Source: Pseudomonas sp. HR96 (GTDB lineage Bacteria; Pseudomonadota; Gammaproteobacteria; Pseudomonadales; Pseudomonadaceae). Taken from it: a stretch of DNA of 64,000 bases. The stretch covers positions 3,765,001 through 3,829,000 of the forward strand of contig NZ_CP139141.1 in assembly GCF_034059295.1 (NCBI RefSeq). Direction: 5' to 3'. This document shows, one piece after another, positions 59,381-64,000 of the stretch. Each line of letters begins with the position of its first letter. The stretch's first letter is position 1. The translations under genes and the position numbers were made by a program. Below the pieces are notes generated by a model. It did not search any database and had not been told where the DNA came from. It saw only the letters and a list, made by a program, of their open reading frames with translations.

Positions 59381-59737
59381 ATGTCCAAATCTCACCGCAC
59401 CCTTCTGGTCGTCGAAGACGACGATATCGTGCGCATGCTGATCGTCGACGTGCTCGAAGAGCTCGACTACAAGGTTCTGGAGGCCGCAGACGGCGACCAG
59501 GCCTCGGCCATCTTCAGCGACCTGGGGCAGCAGATCGACCTGATGATGACCGACGTCGGGCTGCCGGACATCAACGGCCGCGACCTGGCGCTCAAAGCGC
59601 GAAAGGTACGCCCGGACCTGCCCATCCTGTTCGCCAGTGGCTACGCCGACAATGTCGACGTGCCGGCCGGCATGCAGTCCATAGGCAAGCCCTTCTCCAT
59701 CGACCAACTCAGGGACAAGGTCAAGTCGATGTTGTGA
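59381..59737 (+). CDS. Single-domain response regulator, divergent from the hybrid kinase
   Basis: A 118-residue receiver without output domain. TLLVVEDDDIVRMLIVDVLE provides the acidic pocket, LMMTDVGLPDINGRDLAL the phosphoacceptor Asp, PILFASGYADN the Thr/Ser switch region and IGKPFSIDQL the lysine. AGGA is eight bases before ATG 59381. Similar in size to the receiver at 52405-52782 and likely to act in the same relay, with the large kinase as phosphodonor (inference). Confidence 0.87.
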   Translation: MSKSHRTLLVVEDDDIVRMLIVDVLEELDYKVLEAADGDQASAIFSDLGQQIDLMMTDVGLPDINGRDLALKARKVRPDLPILFASGYADNVDVPAGMQSIGKPFSIDQLRDKVKSML

Positions 59738-59844
59738 TCCAGACTCGATTGCCCCCCTGCCCGCCACGGCCGCCCGGCCGTGGCAGCCGATAACCGCCCT
59801 GTTGAACCTCGACATATACCCCACCCTCCCTGTAGGCCCTCCCC

Positions 59845-61134
59845 ATGCCCCACTCCCCCCTGCGCGTCCTGGTGATCGGCTATGTCTGGCCCGAGCCGCG
59901 TTCGTCGGCCGCCGGCGGGCACATGATGCAGCTGCTCGAAAGTTTCCTCGGCGCCGGCTGGCAGGTCACCTTCGCCAGCCCTGCGGCACTGGGCGAGCAC
60001 AAGGCCGATCTGGTGGCGCTGGGCATCGCCGAGCGCAACATTCTGCTCAACCACAGCAGCTTCGACGAGTTCGTCGTCGAGCTGGCGCCCGACGTGGTGC
60101 TGTTCGATCGCTTCATGATGGAGGAGCAATTCGGCTGGCGCGTGGCCAGGCACTGCCCGCAGGCCCTGCGCGTGCTGGAGACCTGCGACCTGCACGGTCT
60201 GCGGGACGCCCGTCAGCAACTGCTCAAGGCGCGCCTCAAGCGAAGCGATGCTGGCGAGGACTTCAGCGACCTGTTCGAGGACGCCCTGCACGGCGTGTAC
60301 CGGCACATGGCTGGCGCCGACGTGACCTTGCGCGAGGTCGCCGCGATCTATCGCAGCGACCTTAGCCTGATGATCTCGGACGTGGAGCAGCAGCTGCTCA
60401 TCGAGCAGTTTCGCCTGCCTGCGGCCCTGCTGCACTGGTGCCCGTTGATGCTCGACCCGCCGCGCCAGGCCCTGCCAACCTTCAGCGAGCGCGAACATTT
60501 CCTGAGCATCGGCAATTTCCGCCATGAACCCAATTGGGACGCCGTGCTCTGGCTCAAGCACGCCATCTGGCCGCTCATCCGCGCACAGCTGCCGCAGGCC
60601 CAGCTGCACATTTACGGCGCCTATACTCCGCCCAAAGCCAGCGCCCTGCACAACCCAAGGCAGGGCTTTCATATCATGAACTGGGCCGAAGACGCCCTTC
60701 AGGTGATGTCCGCTGCGCGGGTCAACCTGGCGCCGCTGCGTTTCGGTGCCGGAATCAAGGGCAAGCTGGCCGACGCCATGCTGTGCCAGACTCCCAGCGT
60801 GACGACGCCGATCGGCGCTGAAGCCATGCATGGCCAATGGCCCTGGCCGGGCGCGGTGGCCAGCACCGCCCAGGCGTTCGCCGATGCGGCAGTGGCCCTG
60901 CACCAGGATCCCGTGCTTTGGCAGCAGAGCCAGCTCCAGGCACAACGGTTGCTGGCTGAACGTTATGATCGGGGCCGCCACGGCGCGGCGTTGATCGCAC
61001 GTATCGAGGCGCTGCTGGCCGATACCGCTGCGCACCGGCTGGCCAATTTCACCGGCGCCATGCTTCAGCATCACCAGCACAAAAGCACTCAGTACATGGC
61101 GCAATGGATCGAGGCCAAGAACGCCGGTAAGTAG
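59845..61134 (+). CDS. Glycosyltransferase, GT4-like
   Basis: A 429-residue GT-B glycosyltransferase. The N-terminal domain begins LRVLVIGYVWPEPRSSAAGG with the glycine loop; the C-terminal nucleotide-sugar domain shows FLSIGNFRHEPNWDAVLWLK, QLHIYGAYTPPKASALHNPR, ARVNLAPLRFGAGIKGKLAD and SVTTPIGAEAM. It lacks a membrane segment. It is alone in its transcription unit with no polysaccharide or lipopolysaccharide genes nearby, so the acceptor is unknown. Confidence 0.8.
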   Translation: MPHSPLRVLVIGYVWPEPRSSAAGGHMMQLLESFLGAGWQVTFASPAALGEHKADLVALGIAERNILLNHSSFDEFVVELAPDVVLFDRFMMEEQFGWRVARHCPQALRVLETCDLHGLRDARQQLLKARLKRSDAGEDFSDLFEDALHGVYRHMAGADVTLREVAAIYRSDLSLMISDVEQQLLIEQFRLPAALLHWCPLMLDPPRQALPTFSEREHFLSIGNFRHEPNWDAVLWLKHAIWPLIRAQLPQAQLHIYGAYTPPKASALHNPRQGFHIMNWAEDALQVMSAARVNLAPLRFGAGIKGKLADAMLCQTPSVTTPIGAEAMHGQWPWPGAVASTAQAFADAAVALHQDPVLWQQSQLQAQRLLAERYDRGRHGAALIARIEALLADTAAHRLANFTGAMLQHHQHKSTQYMAQWIEAKNAGK

Positions 61135-61283
61135 AAGGACATTGGCAAAAAAACTGTCAGATTTGTCACTATCGAACTTATCTTGATTGAGGTACGGTAT
61201 TTCAGCAGTCGGATCCAAAGAATGATTCCAGCACATTCGTTAACCGGCCTGCGCCTTGGCCAGACCGCACCGAGGGTTGCGTC

Positions 61284-62243
61284 ATGCTGCTAATACAAGA
61301 GAGTTCCGTTTACGATTCGCGCTTGATGGTGCAGTTGGCCAAGATGTCCCGAACCACGCGACCGGCGCTACGCAAGGTGTGCGACTTCATCCTGCGCCAC
61401 CCGCTCAGCTCGGCGACCCTGACGATCGATATCCTCGCCATGCGCGCCGAGTCCTCTACGGCCGCGGTCAACCGCCTGGCCAACGCCATGGGCATGAATG
61501 GCTATACCGGTCTGCACAACGCTCTGGTGGACAACCTGCTACGCCTGGTCGCCCCGGACGAACAAGTGCACGGCGAAGTCAACCGCCGGCGGCGCAGCGG
61601 TTTCTCACTTGAACAGCAGATTCGCCTGGCCAAGGGCAACCTCGACGGCGTGCTGCTGGGCAATAGCAGCGAGCGCTTCGACGCGGTGGTCAAGGCCTTG
61701 CAGAACGCCAAGCGGACCTACATCGTGGGTTTCGGCGCAAGCTATTACCTGGCCGGACTGGCCGCCGCCAGCCTGATGCCGGTGTGCAGCGGCGTCAGTA
61801 CGGTCAGCGTGGAAGGCGGTGCGGAAATGGCAGCCTATCGCCTGGCCACCATCGCCAGCGGCGACGTGCTGCTGGCGATTGCCATGCCCCCCTACCATGA
61901 CGAAGTGGTGCGTCTGGCCCAGTTCGCCCAGGCCCGCGGCGCGACCCTGCTGGCGCTCACCGACTCGCCCGCCTCGCCCTTGAGCGCGCTGACCGACCTG
62001 GCACTGTACGCACCCCAGGCCCACGCGGTGCTGACCAATTCCAAAGTGGCGCTGCTGGGGGTGATAGAAGCCCTAGTCGCGGCCATCTGCCTGGCCAGCC
62101 AGGACTCGGAAAACCTCAGCATGCGCCTGGCCACCGATGCCTTGAATTATCTCCAGGAAGGCCCGCGCGAGCTGACTTGCCTGCCTGGTTTGGCCGACGA
62201 ACCTGCGGTCGAACTCCAGCAGGCCGGACCGGGCCTGCGCTAG
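61284..62243 (+). CDS. RpiR/MurR-family transcriptional regulator with SIS domain
   Basis: A 319-residue regulator: N-terminal HTH_6 (LRKVCDFILRHPLSSATLTI, ESSTAAVNRLANAMGMNGYT) and C-terminal SIS sugar-phosphate-binding domain (RTYIVGFGASYYLAGLAAAS, VLLAIAMPPYHDEVVRLAQF). The family usually responds to phosphosugars or, in some cases, amino acids. No catabolic operon is adjacent in the window, and the next gene is also a regulator. Target unknown. Confidence 0.87.
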   Translation: MLLIQESSVYDSRLMVQLAKMSRTTRPALRKVCDFILRHPLSSATLTIDILAMRAESSTAAVNRLANAMGMNGYTGLHNALVDNLLRLVAPDEQVHGEVNRRRRSGFSLEQQIRLAKGNLDGVLLGNSSERFDAVVKALQNAKRTYIVGFGASYYLAGLAAASLMPVCSGVSTVSVEGGAEMAAYRLATIASGDVLLAIAMPPYHDEVVRLAQFAQARGATLLALTDSPASPLSALTDLALYAPQAHAVLTNSKVALLGVIEALVAAICLASQDSENLSMRLATDALNYLQEGPRELTCLPGLADEPAVELQQAGPGLR

Positions 62244-62324
62244 GCGCGGCGCCCGCTTGGACAGGCGCCGGCCTGTGCCGTTATGCTGCGTGCTGCATTG
62301 GCGATAATAATAACGGCCAGGACA

Positions 62325-63236
62325 ATGAGCAGAACTTCGAAGATCACCGATCCTTCCTATGAGCTGATGGACGACCACGACGGCCTGTCGATCATCTATC
62401 GGCAACATGGCTTCCCCTGCCCGCTGGTGCGCTGGCACTTTCATAAGGAATACGAGCTGCACTTGATAGTCGCCAGTTCCGGCAAGGTGTTCGTCGGCGA
62501 CTACATCGGCAACTTCAACCCGCGCAGCCTGTTTCTTACCGGCCCCAATCTGCCGCACAACTGGATCAGCCAGGTGGCCGACGACGAGGTGGTGGAAAAA
62601 CGCGACATGCTGGTCAACTTCAGCGACGAACTGTTCGACGGTGGCCATCAGGTGTTCGCCGAGCTCAAGACCCTTGCGCCGCTGCTCGAGCGGGCCCGCC
62701 AAGGGGTGGAGTTTCGCTGCCAGCAGACCCTTGAGCAGGCCGAACACCTGATGCAGCGCATTGCCGAGAGCCGCGGCATCGGCCGGTTGGGACACTTCCT
62801 GATACTCATGGAATTGCTCGCCGGCTGCGAAGACTATCAACTGCTCAGCGACATCACCGCACCTCAACTGGCCGACGAGCACAATATCGACCGCACCAAC
62901 CGGGCAGTCGATTACATTTTCAGCCATTACGGCCGCGAGCTGACCCTGGAAGAGGTGGCCGAACACCTGGGCATGAAGGCCACCTACTTTTCCCGGGTGT
63001 TCAAACAGTCCACCGGGCGCACCTTCGTCGAGTTCGTCAACCGCCTGCGTATCAGCAAGTCCTGCGAACTGCTGGCCGATGGCGACAAGCCGGTGACCGA
63101 CGTGTGCTTCGAGTCGGGCTTCAACAACATCTCCAATTTCAACCGGCGCTTCCAGCAACTCAAAGGCATGACCCCGTCCCACTACCGGCGCCTCGCGGTG
63201 CAGCGCCTCACCGAGCAGAACCACCTGCCTGCCTGA
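62325..63236 (+). CDS. AraC-family transcriptional regulator
   Basis: A 303-residue regulator with an N-terminal cupin-like effector domain (WHFHKEYELHLIVASSGKVF, SLFLTGPNLPHNWISQ) and a C-terminal AraC double helix-turn-helix (LTLEEVAEHLGMKATYFSRV, then VTDVCFESGFNNISNFNRRF and MTPSHYRR). ATG 62325 lies 81 bp downstream of the RpiR stop on the same strand, so cotranscription is possible; AGGA is close to the start. The domain layout resembles ArgR/GbdR-like and sugar-responsive members. The effector is not determinable. Confidence 0.87.
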   Translation: MSRTSKITDPSYELMDDHDGLSIIYRQHGFPCPLVRWHFHKEYELHLIVASSGKVFVGDYIGNFNPRSLFLTGPNLPHNWISQVADDEVVEKRDMLVNFSDELFDGGHQVFAELKTLAPLLERARQGVEFRCQQTLEQAEHLMQRIAESRGIGRLGHFLILMELLAGCEDYQLLSDITAPQLADEHNIDRTNRAVDYIFSHYGRELTLEEVAEHLGMKATYFSRVFKQSTGRTFVEFVNRLRISKSCELLADGDKPVTDVCFESGFNNISNFNRRFQQLKGMTPSHYRRLAVQRLTEQNHLPA

Positions 63237-63239
63237 GAA

Positions 63240-64000
63240 TCATTGCAAGAGGCCGAAGGCGTCCACCAGCAGCTTGCCGTTGAGCACCAGGATCAGCCCG
63301 GCCACCGCCCAGGCGATGACGGTCAATGGCCGACCGGTGACGAACACGCCCATCAACTGGCGGTCGGACACGAAACGCACCAGCGGGATTACCGCGAACG
63401 GCAGCTGCATCGACAGGATCACCTGGCTGAACACCAGCAGGCGCGCCGTGCCGGATTCGCCGTACAAGGCCGTTACCAGCACCACCGGAATCACCGCCAG
63501 CCCGCGCGTCAGCAGGCGTCGTGCCCAGTCGGGAATGCGCAGTTGCAGGAAACCCTCCATGATGATCTGCCCGGCCAGGGTCGCGGTCACCGTCGAGTTG
63601 ACCCCGGACGCGAGCAGCGCCACGGCGAACAGCACCGAGGCGATGCCGATCCCGAGCATCGGCGAGAGCAGTTGGTAGGCCTGTTCGATTTCCACCACAT
63701 CGGTGCGCCCGGCACTGTGGAACACGGCTGCGGCAGTGATCAGGATGGCGGCGTTGACGAACAGCGCCAGCATCAATGCCACGGTGCTGTCGGTGACGGC
63801 CCAGCGCAGGCCCATGCGCCGCCCCGCCTCGCTGCGCTCGTAGGCGCGGGTCTGTACGATGGATGAATGCAGGTAAAGGTTATGGGGCATTACCGTGGCG
63901 CCAATGATGCCGATGGCGATGTACAGCGCAGCCGGGTTGGTCACCACTTCTGCCTGGGGTACGAAACCGGCCAGCACATCGGCCAGAACCGGTTGTGCCA
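63240..64000 (-). CDS. mntH: Nramp-family divalent metal transporter MntH, C-terminal part (gene continues past the window)
   Basis: About 253 residues of a proton-coupled Mn(II)/Fe(II) importer. The family signature in TM6 is present as [20 protein letters not shown], which carries the conserved Met-Pro-His. Then [24 protein letters not shown] sequence and [18 protein letters not shown] follow. The frame is open to the window edge, so the N-terminus is outside. The stop is 3 bp from the AraC stop (convergent). Confidence 0.9.
   Translation of the reverse strand, partial: AQPVLADVLAGFVPQAEVVTNPAALYIAIGIIGATVMPHNLYLHSSIVQTRAYERSEAGRRMGLRWAVTDSTVALMLALFVNAAILITAAAVFHSAGRTDVVEIEQAYQLLSPMLGIGIASVLFAVALLASGVNSTVTATLAGQIIMEGFLQLRIPDWARRLLTRGLAVIPVVLVTALYGESGTARLLVFSQVILSMQLPFAVIPLVRFVSDRQLMGVFVTGRPLTVIAWAVAGLILVLNGKLLVDAFGLLQ

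Noticed and set aside
1..64000. tRNA, rRNA, CRISPR arrays, integrases or insertion sequences
   Set aside because: No cloverleaf-like segment, regularly spaced direct repeats or transposase/integrase motifs were seen on either strand. The AT-rich island at 3844-9287 has no visible attachment site.

Overview
The window is GC-rich, gene-dense chromosomal DNA that reads as a Pseudomonas, most likely near the P. putida group. The evidence is two RND efflux operons of the MuxABC-OpmB and MexEF-OprN types, a DUF1652 protein (a family I know essentially from Pseudomonas), QorB with an HxlR regulator, several REP-like inverted repeats and an abundance of two-component and c-di-GMP signalling genes. 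No rRNA, tRNA, CRISPR array or transposase was found. The genus is inferred from gene content; the species cannot be named.

Layout. Positions 1-3821 hold the end of a dicarboxylate transporter gene (dctA), a DmlR-like LysR regulator and a leuC-leuD type isomerase pair. Positions 3844-9287 form a visibly AT-richer island on the minus strand. It is a decayed Rhs toxin/immunity array: an Rhs core fragment fused to a toxin tail, a DUF4272 gene with one nonsense codon, a DUF4279 gene with two amber codons, an intact DUF4279 gene, small membrane proteins and several unrecognised ORFs. Positions 9378-13091 carry hxlR/qorB and an unusual GH5 glycosidase fused to an SGNH-like domain. Positions 13240-22434 are the muxABC-opmB efflux operon, with Ser/Thr-rich inserts in MuxB and OpmB. 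After a REP-rich gap come an SDR gene with a truncated PhyH partner and a TonB siderophore receptor.

Positions 26723-30545 are a galactarate/talarate module: an MFS transporter, an enolase-superfamily dehydratase and a LacI regulator, with two identical 14-bp palindromes in the promoter gap. From 30661 to 44217 there are mostly single housekeeping or signalling genes: HAD phosphatase, Mop protein, adenylate-kinase-like protein, AsnC regulator divergent from a cysteine desulfurase, acyltransferase, GGDEF-EAL protein, a small membrane protein behind a strong sigma-28-like promoter, a DUF4337-ABC exporter pair and an HDOD protein. A vapBC pair (44268-44953) precedes mexEF-oprN (45228-51112).

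Positions 52405-59737 form a signalling cluster: a large CHASE3/GAF hybrid kinase with three receivers, CheR, a receiver-less CheB, a receiver-kinase and single-domain receivers. Most of its genes overlap or nearly abut, and it may be a dedicated phosphorelay. The window ends with a glycosyltransferase, an RpiR and an AraC regulator, and the end of mntH.

The most unusual features are the immunity-gene graveyard with its in-frame stops, the GH5-SGNH fusion, the low-complexity inserts of the Mux system, the leuCD paralogue beside a C4-dicarboxylate transporter, and the receiver-less CheB cluster.
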